Shown here: positions 1 to 7,750 of the stretch, piece by piece
Position numbering within the stretch: the stretch's first letter is position 1
Layout: each line of letters begins with the position of its first letter
From: an uncultured Bacteroidales bacterium
GTDB taxonomy: Bacteria; Bacteroidota; Bacteroidia; Bacteroidales; UBA932
Direction of reading: 5' to 3'
Length of the DNA: 11,973 nucleotides
NCBI GenBank assembly: GCA_945874815.1
Contig: CAMCIE010000017.1
Coordinates: 1 to 11,973, forward strand
Translations under genes and position numbers: made by a program
The notes under the pieces: model-generated
The model's input: the letters and a program-made list of their open reading frames with translations, nothing else
Databases searched by the model: none
Told to the model about the DNA's origin: nothing

Positions 1-380
1 TCCCGCTTGACTGGAAGGATAACCCTGTTGCAGTGGATGTCCATGACTATACCAGGACCCTTTTCAATTGGCGCAAAACCGCTTCGGCCGTTCACAATGG
101 AAATACAATCCATTTCCTGCGTCGTGACAACACCTATGCATATTTCCGTTATGACCAGAACCAGAGCGTATTCGTATATATCAACAACTCCCGCCGCAAC
201 CAGGTGATTCCTTGGGCGGATTATGACGAATTCACCGTAGCCGGGGCGCGTCGCAGAGGCGTTTCATCTGCAGCTCTGACAAAAGGAACAAATGTAGTGA
301 CTGGCGAGACCGTGGATTTCTCAGCCCCTGTAAAGGTCGGCCCACGTTCAGTACTTGTCGTAGATTTCAAGAATATTTAA
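1..380 (+). CDS. GH13 alpha-amylase / neopullulanase-like enzyme, C-terminal part (5' truncated by window)
   Basis: Only the last 125 residues are inside the window; the reading phase begins at base 3 and stays open to the left edge, so the GTG at 33 is not a real start. The segment with HDYTRTLFNWRK (about residues 13-24 of the visible part) followed by a short beta-rich stretch (TIHFLRRDNTYAYFRYD, then VFVYINNS) resembles the last barrel helix and the C-terminal beta-sandwich of Bacteroidetes GH13 neopullulanase/cyclomaltodextrinase enzymes such as SusA, which hydrolyse alpha-1,4 links in maltodextrins, usually in the periplasm. The catalytic residues lie outside the window, so activity cannot be judged. 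Seventeen bases separate its stop from the pullulanase gene on the same strand, so the two are probably co-transcribed as part of an alpha-glucan operon. The family assignment is fairly sure; the exact specificity is inference. Confidence 0.8.
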   Translation, partial: PLDWKDNPVAVDVHDYTRTLFNWRKTASAVHNGNTIHFLRRDNTYAYFRYDQNQSVFVYINNSRRNQVIPWADYDEFTVAGARRRGVSSAALTKGTNVVTGETVDFSAPVKVGPRSVLVVDFKNI

Positions 381-397
381 CCAAAACCTAACTCATA

Positions 398-2347
398 ATG
401 TTTAAATATAAACTAATGTGTGCGCTGACAATCACTTCATTGGCAGCATGTGCGCCAATGGATGAAACAAGAATCCCCGAGGCGCCTCTTCAGGAATGTC
501 AGTACCAGGGGGACAGGACAGCCTTCTGTGTATGGGCGCCAACCGCCCAGGCGGCAACCCTTCGTATTTATGATTCAGCCCTGGATGAATCTCCTGTAAA
601 GGCAGTTGAGATGAAACTCGGCAAGGACGGTCTGTGGAAGGCAACCGTAAAGGAAGACCTTAAGGGCAAATTTTACACATTCCAGGTCAGGCATCAGGAC
701 AAATGGCTCGAAGAGACTCCAGGTATCGGAGCCAAGGCAGTCGGAGTCAATGGAACAAAAGGTGCAGTCATTGACTGGTCGCAGACCAATCCGCAGGGAT
801 GGGAGAATGATGAAAGCCCAGCCGTAAAGCCTTCTGATATAATCGTTTATGAAATGCATCACCGTGATTTCTCAATCCATGAGACATCCGGAGTGACCAA
901 CAAGGGAAAGTTCCTGGCACTTACTGAAAAAGGCACCAAGAACAACGAAGGCCTCGCTACAGGCGTGGATCACCTGAAGGAATTGGGCGTCACTTATGTT
1001 CAGCTCCTGCCTTCATACGACTATTACACAGTTGACGAAACCAGACTGGATGAACCTCAGTACACCTGGGGTGATGACCCAAATAACTACAATGCTCCAG
1101 AAGGTTCATATTCAACAGATCCATATAATCCGGAGGTGCGTATCCGCGAGTTCAAGCAGATGGTTCAGGCATTGCATGCAGAAGGTTTCCGCGTCATCAT
1201 GGATGTGGTTTACAATCACACATTCTCTGCTCCGCTTTCCGGCTTTGAAAGAACCATGCCCGGCTATTTCTACAGGATGGACAAGGACGGAAATTTCTGC
1301 GACGCATCCGGCTGCAGCAATGAAACAGCCTCTGAAAGACCGATGTTCCGCAAATTCATGGTTGAGTCACTTGAGTGGTGGATGAAGGAGTATCATATCG
1401 ATGGCTTCCGTTTCGACCTTATGGCCATCCATGACATTGAGACCATGAATATTATAAGCCGCCGTCTGCATGAAATCAAGCCAGATGTTCTTCTCTACGG
1501 AGAGGGTTGGGCCGCAAGTGCACCGGCACTTGAACCTGAGGTGATTGCCCTGAAAGCGAATACATATCGCCTTGACAGGATCGGTGCATTCAGCGACAAC
1601 ATCCGTGATGCAGTCCGCGGACCGCTTGACTGCTCAAATGCAGGATTCATGGACGGAATTGAAGGCAAGAAGGCTGACCTGATGTTCGGACTGGTCGGAG
1701 GAATCGAGCACCCTCAGGTGAGCGTTCCATATTGGGCAAACTCTCCGCTTCAGCACATTTCCTATGTCAGCTGCCATGACGACCACTGTCTGCGCGACCG
1801 CTTGAATGAAGCGACCAAAGCCTCTGAAAAAGAGAAACTTCAGATGGTGAAGCTCGCTCAGTCAGCAATGTATGTGTCTCAAGGTATCCCATTCATATTC
1901 AATGGGGAAGAAGTCTTCAGACACAAATACGGCACAAAGAACAGCTTCAAGAGCCCGGACAGCATCAATGCCATCGACTGGACTCTCAAGACACAATACA
2001 AAGACCTTTTTGACTATTATGCCGCACTTGCAGCCATACGTCATGCCCACCCTGGATTCTGCCTTGGCGATGCCGGATTGATACGGGAGAAATTCCATTT
2101 CATTGAAACTGGACAGGAAACCGTAGTAGCGTTCAGAATCGAAGGCCTTGAAGGCATCGACTCAGCGCGTTCGCTGACCGTCCTGCTCAACGGATCCAAG
2201 GAGCGTGTATCTTTGGAAATCCCGAACGGACATTATAATGTGCTGGCACAGAATGGCTTTGCTGATGCCAGTGGCTTTGCAGCATATTCAGGAGACTATA
2301 TCAGCGCAGCACCGACATCAGCAACAATCATTGCTGAGGAGGAATAA
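398..2347 (+). CDS. pulA: Type I pullulanase-like GH13 debranching enzyme, lipoprotein
   Basis: Predicted to hydrolyse alpha-1,6 branch links of pullulan, starch or glycogen. The 649 residues fit Bacteroidetes pullulanases. The start gives a lipoprotein signal peptide: basic MFKYK, a hydrophobic core and the lipobox LAAC with Cys18; acidic Asp22-Glu23 soon after the Cys could favour export to the cell surface (weak inference). Residues about 33-135 look like a CBM48 domain (FCVWAPTAQAATLRIY). The barrel follows from about 150 (YEMHHRDFS). GH13 motifs are in place: DVVYNH 269-274, GFRFD with nucleophile Asp340, GEGW with acid/base Glu369, and SCHDDH with transition-state Asp461. The pullulanase signature normally written YNWGYDP reads YTWGDDP here (222-228). 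A C-terminal beta domain follows from about 565. It is preceded by a GH13 amylase-like gene and meets the next gene tail to tail. Specificity is inferred from similarity only. Confidence 0.92.
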   Translation: MFKYKLMCALTITSLAACAPMDETRIPEAPLQECQYQGDRTAFCVWAPTAQAATLRIYDSALDESPVKAVEMKLGKDGLWKATVKEDLKGKFYTFQVRHQDKWLEETPGIGAKAVGVNGTKGAVIDWSQTNPQGWENDESPAVKPSDIIVYEMHHRDFSIHETSGVTNKGKFLALTEKGTKNNEGLATGVDHLKELGVTYVQLLPSYDYYTVDETRLDEPQYTWGDDPNNYNAPEGSYSTDPYNPEVRIREFKQMVQALHAEGFRVIMDVVYNHTFSAPLSGFERTMPGYFYRMDKDGNFCDASGCSNETASERPMFRKFMVESLEWWMKEYHIDGFRFDLMAIHDIETMNIISRRLHEIKPDVLLYGEGWAASAPALEPEVIALKANTYRLDRIGAFSDNIRDAVRGPLDCSNAGFMDGIEGKKADLMFGLVGGIEHPQVSVPYWANSPLQHISYVSCHDDHCLRDRLNEATKASEKEKLQMVKLAQSAMYVSQGIPFIFNGEEVFRHKYGTKNSFKSPDSINAIDWTLKTQYKDLFDYYAALAAIRHAHPGFCLGDAGLIREKFHFIETGQETVVAFRIEGLEGIDSARSLTVLLNGSKERVSLEIPNGHYNVLAQNGFADASGFAAYSGDYISAAPTSATIIAEEE

Positions 2348-2350
2348 TTC

Positions 2351-4054
2351 TTACAATGTCTGTCCGCCGATAAACTCCCTTAGGATGGAAGTCGGCGGAA
2401 CAGCTGCAATTTCGGCTGGCGAAAGAGCCACGATATAATCAAGGAACTTCAGAAGACGGGTCGCTTCTGTGTAGGCTGGCGAATTTGGCGCTATCCTTCG
2501 CAGAAGCGGCTCTGCGTAATATTTCAGCACCGGCAGCTCGAAAAGATGCGCAGAGTTGAACACCGCATCGGCATTTTCCTGAAATGGAAAGATATTGCGG
2601 TTTTCTCCACGCCTTACACTCTGCCATCTGATAATGGTTTCCTCCGGAACAATGCCTCTGGTGAGGTTGTCGCGGATCATACGGCGGAGCATCCTGTTGT
2701 CTGAAGTGGAAATATTGTTGTTCTCGTCAATGGACAGGGAAGTCAGAGCTGAAGCATAAACCCTGAACACCTTCGAATTGTCAACTCCCGGAATCATTTC
2801 CGGGTTGAGGGCATGTATGCCTTCCATAATGAGAATATCCTTGTCCAGAAGTCTCATTTTATTGCCTTCAAACCTTCTGCATCCGGCTTTGAAGTCGAAC
2901 CTAGGTATCTCCACCTCCTCTCCGTTCAGAAGCATATTCAGCTGATTGCCAAGGAATTCGAGGTCCATCGCATGCAGTGACTCAAAGTCGTACTGTCCAT
3001 TCTCGTCCTTCGGAGTGTGCTCCCTGTCAACGAAATAATTGTCCAGCTCAATGACCTTTGGATTCAGACCGAGGATACGGCACTGGTTGGCAAGCCTTTT
3101 TGAAGTCGAGGTCTTTCCGCTGCTCGAAGGCCCAGCAATGAAAACAATCTTCACGCTGCCCCTTCTTGCGTAAATCTGATCTGCTATTTCAGCATATTTC
3201 CTCTCGTGAAGCGACTCACACAGATTGATCAGCTCCACTATGTGCCCGCTCTGGACCACTTTGTTCAATGTGCCGACACCTTTGACACCCATCATGGCGC
3301 ACCAGTCCGAATGCCCTTTAAGCGCAGTAGCAATCTTGGACTGCTTCTTCATCGGCAGCATCCTGTCCATATTTCCGTCCATCGGATATTGCAGACAGAA
3401 CCCATTGCTGAATCCTACAAGGTCGAATATTTTGATGGCCCCAGTCGATGAAAGTTGAGGACCATAGAATGTATCTATTTGTCCATCAAGAGAATATACA
3501 CTATATCTGAACCTTCCGAGAGTATGCATAAGGTTGATTTTCTCCAACTGATGCTTAGCTGCAAAATGGCCTTGTGCCTCTTCGGCAGTCATTTTTGACT
3601 TGGTGATAGGCAAATCTCTTTGTATCAGCTCCGACATTGCCTGACGGATGGCCTCAATCTGCTCGTCAGTCAAAAAATACACGTCAGGTCTTCCGTCTTC
3701 CAGCTCTTTCTGTTCACGCAGTTCGCAGTACAGTCCGCTTGGCAGGGAGTAGTCTATCGCGAGCACTTTGTCCGGAAACATCCTGCTGACCACATTTTGC
3801 AGGACGAAGCAGAGCGTACGGATATATGTCCTCCTTCCATCAGGATGTCCATAGCCTATGAATCTGATGGTGTGAGGTTCCAACATCTTGAATTCCAGCT
3901 CTTTGAGCTTGTTGTCGACGATGGCAGCGAGTATTCCGCCGGAACCGAAGCTGGGGTCGGTTATTTCTTCTTTATGGGCTAGGGCGAAGGCCTGGAGGGT
4001 TGTTCCCATGGGCACTTCGTATGTTTTGCTGGTGTTTTGGCAGGTGATTTTCAT
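2351..4054 (-). CDS. TGS-domain nucleoside (uridine-like) kinase
   Basis: A 567-residue fusion. Residues 1-60 look like a TGS domain (ubiquitin-like, as in threonyl-tRNA synthetase), and about 70-230 resembles the second additional domain of ThrRS (HFAAKHQLEKINLMHTLGRF around 163-182). Residues about 300-500 form a P-loop kinase of the uridine kinase/phosphoribulokinase family: Walker A GPSSSGKTS at 308-316, ELDNYFVDR at 336-344, and LIMEGIHALN at 408-417. Proteins of this layout are common in Bacteroidota, Clostridia and Thermotogae and are usually annotated as nucleoside or uridine kinases; their physiological substrate is, as far as I know, not well settled. Likely cytoplasmic, phosphorylating a nucleoside with NTP. 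The ATG at 4054 is preceded by an AT-rich stretch with no clear Shine-Dalgarno site. The gene follows uvrA on the same strand after a 117-base gap filled by short repeats. The kinase fold is sure; the substrate is inference. Confidence 0.88.
   Translation of the reverse strand: MKITCQNTSKTYEVPMGTTLQAFALAHKEEITDPSFGSGGILAAIVDNKLKELEFKMLEPHTIRFIGYGHPDGRRTYIRTLCFVLQNVVSRMFPDKVLAIDYSLPSGLYCELREQKELEDGRPDVYFLTDEQIEAIRQAMSELIQRDLPITKSKMTAEEAQGHFAAKHQLEKINLMHTLGRFRYSVYSLDGQIDTFYGPQLSSTGAIKIFDLVGFSNGFCLQYPMDGNMDRMLPMKKQSKIATALKGHSDWCAMMGVKGVGTLNKVVQSGHIVELINLCESLHERKYAEIADQIYARRGSVKIVFIAGPSSSGKTSTSKRLANQCRILGLNPKVIELDNYFVDREHTPKDENGQYDFESLHAMDLEFLGNQLNMLLNGEEVEIPRFDFKAGCRRFEGNKMRLLDKDILIMEGIHALNPEMIPGVDNSKVFRVYASALTSLSIDENNNISTSDNRMLRRMIRDNLTRGIVPEETIIRWQSVRRGENRNIFPFQENADAVFNSAHLFELPVLKYYAEPLLRRIAPNSPAYTEATRLLKFLDYIVALSPAEIAAVPPTSILREFIGGQTL
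2363..2399. repeat. 8-bp perfect inverted repeat at convergent gene ends
   Basis: TCCGCCGA at 2363-2370 is repeated inverted as TCGGCGGA at 2392-2399, with a 21-base spacer. It lies inside the last codons of the minus-strand kinase gene and 16 bases beyond the stop of pulA. As RNA it could form a hairpin in either transcript and so trim or protect 3' ends where the two genes collide. No T-run follows it on either strand, so it is not a standard intrinsic terminator. Confidence 0.45.
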
Positions 4055-4068
4055 TGTTTATTGTTATT

Positions 4069-4170
4069 AGATGTCTCGACTTCGCTCGACATGACAAACG
4101 GGCTCTTGGTTTTACAAGTGGTTGTCCGACATGACAGACGACCTCTCGGTATTTCAAATGGTTGTCCGGT
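4069..4170. repeat. Short interspersed repeat island: hairpin signature plus two tandem 40-bp units
   Basis: Two adjacent 40-base units, 4087-4126 and 4127-4166, match at 33 of 40 positions; both begin CGACATGACA and end GGTTGTC. Next to them, 4069-4090 carries a CTCGACTTCGCTCGAC core that forms an imperfect inverted repeat. On the minus strand this reads TGTCATGTCGAGCGAAGTCG, which resembles the short intergenic repeats scattered in many Bacteroidota genomes (translated as MSSEVETS or CRAKSRHL-like strings when over-called as genes). It fills almost the whole gap between the uvrA stop and the nucleoside kinase start. Small open frames here (4051-4251 and 3972-4157, minus strand) are therefore not believed to be genes. 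Relation to a genome-wide family is from memory, not a search. Confidence 0.75.
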
Positions 4171-4171
4171 A

Positions 4172-6970
4172 TTATAGTATTTCACGAAGGAAAGGTCCGG
4201 TGACGGAATCAGGGTCCTCCGCCAATTGTTCGGGCGTGCCCTGAGCAACAATCATTCCACCCCGCTTTCCACCCTCGGGACCCATGTCAAAAATATAGTC
4301 CACGCTTTTCAGTACATCAAGGTTATGCTCGATGATAATTACGGTGTTGCCCTGGTCCACAATCCTGTTCAGCACATCCAGAAGCACCTTGATATCTTCG
4401 AAATGAAGACCTGTGGTCGGTTCATCCAGAATGTACAAAGTATTTCCGGTTCCCTTTTTGGCCAGCTCCGACGCCAGTTTCATCCTCTGGCTCTCACCAC
4501 CTGACAAGGTCACGGCAGACTGACCCAGCTTTACGTAGCCCAGACCGACATCCACCATAGCCTTAAGCTTAGGAGCAATCGAAGGAATATTCTCAAAAAA
4601 CTCATAAGCCTGACTGACAGGCATTTCCAGTACATCGTTGATGTTCTTTCCCTTGTAACGTACGGCCAGAGTGTCATTCTTGTAACGTTTTCCACGGCAC
4701 TGGTCGCAGACCACATTGACCGAAGGCAGGAAGTTCATCTCGATTACCTTGATACCGGCACCCTTGCACTCTTCGCATCTTCCGCCCGGAACATTGAAAG
4801 AGAACCTGCCCGCCTTGAAACCGCGGACCTTGGCATCCGGAGTCGCCTCGAACAAGTTGCGGATATCATTGAACACCCCTGTGAAAGTGGCCGGATTGCT
4901 CCTCGGAGTCCTTCCTATAGGACTCTGGTCAATCTCGATGAGCTTGTCAATATTCTCAACACCAACGAGTTCCCCGTATGGAAGAGGCTGCATCTTGGCA
5001 TTGTAGAACTTGTTCTTCAGCACCGGCATCAGAGTATCGTTGATAAGGGAAGACTTGCCGCTGCCGCTCACTCCGCTTATGCCGATCAATATTCCCAAAG
5101 GAAAATCCACATCTATACTCTTGAGATTATTGCCCCTTGCCCCTCTGATACCAAGCATCAGACCGTTGCCCTGCCGCCTTTGGGCAGGCACCTTGATGCT
5201 ATTCTTTCCAAGAAGATAATCAAGTGTGACAGAGGGTTTTATAATAATTCTGGAAGGATCGTGGAACTCTTTGGAACCGCCCTCCTTCCCGATGACATCC
5301 ACAGGAGCACTCAGACAAATATGGCCTCCGTTCTCGCCGGCTCCGGGGCCCACATCCACAAGCCAGTCAGCCGCCATCATCGTCTCGGCATCATGCTCGA
5401 CCACCATCACCGAATTGCCCTCGTCACGCAACTTTTTCAGAGATGCAATCAGCTTTCTGTTATCCCTCTGATGCAGACCAATGCTCGGCTCATCCAATAT
5501 ATAAAGCACATTGACCAACTTGGAGCCAATCTGTGTTGCAAGCCTGATTCTCTGGCTCTCTCCTCCTGAAAGTGAAGCAGTTGCCCTGTCCAGGCTCAGA
5601 TAATCAAGACCCACATCCAGCAGAAACGAAACCCTGTCTTTCAATTCTTTGAGAATATCCCTTGCAATGGCATTTTCCCTTTTGCCGAACACATCCTCAA
5701 GAGACTCCAGCCACGACTTCAGAGTGCTGATCTCCATGGCGGAGACCTCTGAAATGGTCTTTCCGTCAATCTTGAAGCACTGGGTGTCCTTGTTCAGCCT
5801 GGTGCCGTTGCAGACCGGGCAGGTTATTTTCTCGTTGATATCCTCAACTATGCCGGCGAATGAAACCATCTCCGACGAAGTCCCCTCTCCGACTCGGAAC
5901 AGTTCATCCGAACCGAAGACTATCAAACTGACAACCTCTTCCGGCAAATCCTCGATAGGATCATATAAAGAGAAACTATATTTTCTTGCTATTGAGCGTA
6001 TTATGTCAAATTTCCTCGTCTCTCTGATCTTTCCGAGAGGAACGATGCCGCCGTCGGCGATTGATTTTGTCCTGTCGGGAATGATACTGTCCATATTGAC
6101 ATCCACAATCTGGCCGAGTCCCTTGCAATGGTGGCAATAACCTTGGGGAGAGTTGAAAGAGAATGAATGTGGAGCCGGTTCCGCCAAAGAAATTCCCGTG
6201 TCGGGGCAAACCAAATGTTTGGAATAATGGTTCACATGCCCGGTTTCCTGGTCCATCACCGCAAGCGAGCCTTTTCCGTAGTTCAATGCCGACATGACAG
6301 AGTCCCTTATCCGCTTGATATCCTTGTCCGCAGGCTTCAGCCTGTCGATGACCAGTTCGATGAAATGGGCCTTGTACCTGTCCAGAGCCGTCACTTCGTT
6401 GAGTTCCTTAAGCTGGCCGTCGATGCGCACCTGGGTGTAACCACGTCGCCTGAGCTGGTCAAAAAGCTCTTTGTAATGTCCCTTTCGTCCCACTACGAGC
6501 GGAGCGAGCAGATAGCATTTCCTTCCGGAATAATTGTCAAGTATCAGACTGACAATCTGTTCGTCAGTATATTTCACCATTTCCTTGCCGGTGGCAGGGG
6601 AATAGGCCTTCGATGCCCTGGCGTACAGAAGTCGCAGGAAATCATAAATCTCGGTGATGGTTCCCACCGTCGATCTGGGGTTGTTGCCGGTGGTTTTCTG
6701 CTCGATGGCAATGATGGGGCTGAGCCCGTTGATGGATTCGACTTCCGGTTTTTCCAATATGCCCATGAAATGCTTGGCGTAAGTCGAGAGTGTGTCCATA
6801 TACCTTCTCTGACCCTCGGCATATATGGTGTCGAACGCCAGCGATGACTTGCCGCTGCCGCTTAATCCGGTGATAACCACGAACTTGTCCCTTGGGATAG
6901 ATAAAGAGACACCCTTCAGGTTATGGGCGGAAGCACCGCTTATTTCGATATATTCATGCTTGTCTTCCAT
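4172..6970 (-). CDS. uvrA: Excinuclease ABC subunit A (UvrA)
   Basis: Damage-recognition ATPase of nucleotide excision repair; acts as a dimer on DNA and loads UvrB. At 932 residues it has the normal length. Two ABC ATPase modules are complete: Walker A GLSGSGKSS 35-43, signature LSGGES 467-472 and Walker B ILDEPSIGLH 491-500 in the first; GVSGSGKSS 633-641, LSGGES 822-827 and ILDEPTTGLH 847-856 in the second. The C-terminal zinc finger is intact (Cys732, 735, 755, 758). The first zinc site is unusual: the pair normally CPxC reads CPDT at 255-258, while the partner pair Cys279/Cys282 is kept. A further CPVC pair sits at 384-387. The ATG at 6970 lies 3 bases after the stop of the metallo-hydrolase gene, which implies co-transcription and probably translational coupling. 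Confidence 0.98.
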   Translation of the reverse strand: MEDKHEYIEISGASAHNLKGVSLSIPRDKFVVITGLSGSGKSSLAFDTIYAEGQRRYMDTLSTYAKHFMGILEKPEVESINGLSPIIAIEQKTTGNNPRSTVGTITEIYDFLRLLYARASKAYSPATGKEMVKYTDEQIVSLILDNYSGRKCYLLAPLVVGRKGHYKELFDQLRRRGYTQVRIDGQLKELNEVTALDRYKAHFIELVIDRLKPADKDIKRIRDSVMSALNYGKGSLAVMDQETGHVNHYSKHLVCPDTGISLAEPAPHSFSFNSPQGYCHHCKGLGQIVDVNMDSIIPDRTKSIADGGIVPLGKIRETRKFDIIRSIARKYSFSLYDPIEDLPEEVVSLIVFGSDELFRVGEGTSSEMVSFAGIVEDINEKITCPVCNGTRLNKDTQCFKIDGKTISEVSAMEISTLKSWLESLEDVFGKRENAIARDILKELKDRVSFLLDVGLDYLSLDRATASLSGGESQRIRLATQIGSKLVNVLYILDEPSIGLHQRDNRKLIASLKKLRDEGNSVMVVEHDAETMMAADWLVDVGPGAGENGGHICLSAPVDVIGKEGGSKEFHDPSRIIIKPSVTLDYLLGKNSIKVPAQRRQGNGLMLGIRGARGNNLKSIDVDFPLGILIGISGVSGSGKSSLINDTLMPVLKNKFYNAKMQPLPYGELVGVENIDKLIEIDQSPIGRTPRSNPATFTGVFNDIRNLFEATPDAKVRGFKAGRFSFNVPGGRCEECKGAGIKVIEMNFLPSVNVVCDQCRGKRYKNDTLAVRYKGKNINDVLEMPVSQAYEFFENIPSIAPKLKAMVDVGLGYVKLGQSAVTLSGGESQRMKLASELAKKGTGNTLYILDEPTTGLHFEDIKVLLDVLNRIVDQGNTVIIIEHNLDVLKSVDYIFDMGPEGGKRGGMIVAQGTPEQLAEDPDSVTGPFLREIL

Positions 6971-6973
6971 GTT

Positions 6974-7663
6974 TTACAAATCCTCATAAGGCTCGTTGAA
7001 CGGGAGCAGGAATGGTTTTGTCATTCCTTCCCTGGCAATTGAAGTTATAGGCCCGTGTCCTGGAATGACATCTGTATCCCCCTCCAGAACCATCAGTTTG
7101 GTCAGGATTCCCTTGATAAGTTCATCATAATCCCCCCATTGGTTGTCCGTACGGCCGATGGCCCCGGCAAACAAGGTATCTCCGCTGATGAGGATTTTTT
7201 CTGCCCTTTCCAGGTAGCAAACACCTCCCGGAGTATGGCCAGGGGTGGATATGACCTCGAATTTCATGGAGCCGGCATCAATGATGTCACCCTCCTTTAT
7301 ATAAATATACCTGCATGGATCTTCCTTCAAAGAACCGCATCCCTCCGGCAATCTGAACCCGAAGGCATTGCAAAGCTCAACATTGGCAACCTCCAGGATA
7401 ACCTTGTCGGCACTGTCCATATAGACCGGAATCCCGTACTTGCGGGCAGTTTCCACCATACCGCAGACATGGTCGAAATGAGCGTGTGTCAGCAAGATGC
7501 ATTCCGGTCTCAACCCTTTGTCCCTGATGAAGTTGAACAATTTGTCCCTTTCTGAAATATCATAGAATCCCGGGTCGATTATGGCGCATCTGCCACCTTC
7601 GTCCCAAAGTACGGTGCATCTCTGCTGAAAAGCATTGAAGATGAAAAATTCGGTATGTATCAT
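6974..7663 (-). CDS. Metallo-beta-lactamase-fold hydrolase (glyoxalase II-like)
   Basis: A 229-residue cytoplasmic hydrolase of the MBL superfamily, glyoxalase II-like branch. Metal ligands are visible: HAHFDH at 60-65, His143 in STPGHTPGG, Asp162 in GDTLF, and His203 in PGHGP. The family hydrolyses thioesters such as S-lactoylglutathione or other small esters; the substrate here is unknown and Bacteroidota seldom make glutathione, so glyoxalase activity should not be assumed. The frame also has a GTG at 7684, adding 7 residues, but I prefer the ATG at 7663 because the protein then begins MIHTEFFIFNAFQ, like its relatives, and because a possible -7 promoter element at 7684-7691 would place the transcript start downstream of that GTG. 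First gene of the minus-strand block, 3 bases upstream of uvrA. Confidence 0.9.
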   Translation of the reverse strand: MIHTEFFIFNAFQQRCTVLWDEGGRCAIIDPGFYDISERDKLFNFIRDKGLRPECILLTHAHFDHVCGMVETARKYGIPVYMDSADKVILEVANVELCNAFGFRLPEGCGSLKEDPCRYIYIKEGDIIDAGSMKFEVISTPGHTPGGVCYLERAEKILISGDTLFAGAIGRTDNQWGDYDELIKGILTKLMVLEGDTDVIPGHGPITSIAREGMTKPFLLPFNEPYEDL

Positions 7664-7683
7664 CCAAAAAATGTTTTTATTCA

Positions 7684-7691
7684 CAAAAATA
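7684..7691 (-). promoter_or_regulatory. Possible -7 element for the MBL-uvrA operon
   Basis: Read on the minus strand the bases are TATTTTTG, matching the Bacteroidetes -7 consensus TAnnTTTG. I see no clear TTTG at the expected -33 distance. Transcription from here would start near 7677, leaving a short leader to the ATG at 7663. Placement is inference. Confidence 0.35.
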
Positions 7692-7704
7692 CGAAAAGAG
7701 TTAC

Positions 7705-7712
7705 TAAATTTG
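7705..7712 (+). promoter_or_regulatory. Possible -7 element for the deoxynucleoside kinase operon
   Basis: TAAATTTG matches the TAnnTTTG consensus exactly and lies 38 bases before the kinase ATG. No good -33 TTTG is visible 18-21 bases upstream. With the minus-strand element 14 bases away it would form an overlapping divergent promoter pair. Confidence 0.4.
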
Positions 7713-7750
7713 CCATTCGAATACGTGAAACTTTAAAAAATCGTATAGTT

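Noticed and set aside
3972..4251. Small minus-strand open frames of 61 and 66 codons over the intergenic gap
   Set aside because: Their translated cores (MSSEVETS-like, CRAKSRHL-like) come from the short interspersed repeat, and they overlap the ends of uvrA and the kinase gene; typical false genes.
6167..6847. 226-codon open frame on the plus strand inside uvrA
   Set aside because: It lies antisense within a clearly real uvrA, shows no recognisable family, and is explained by codon bias on the opposite strand.
7655..7750. Upstream in-frame extension of the deoxynucleoside kinase
   Set aside because: It overlaps the divergent metallo-hydrolase start and is low-complexity; the conserved N-terminus begins at the ATG at 7751.
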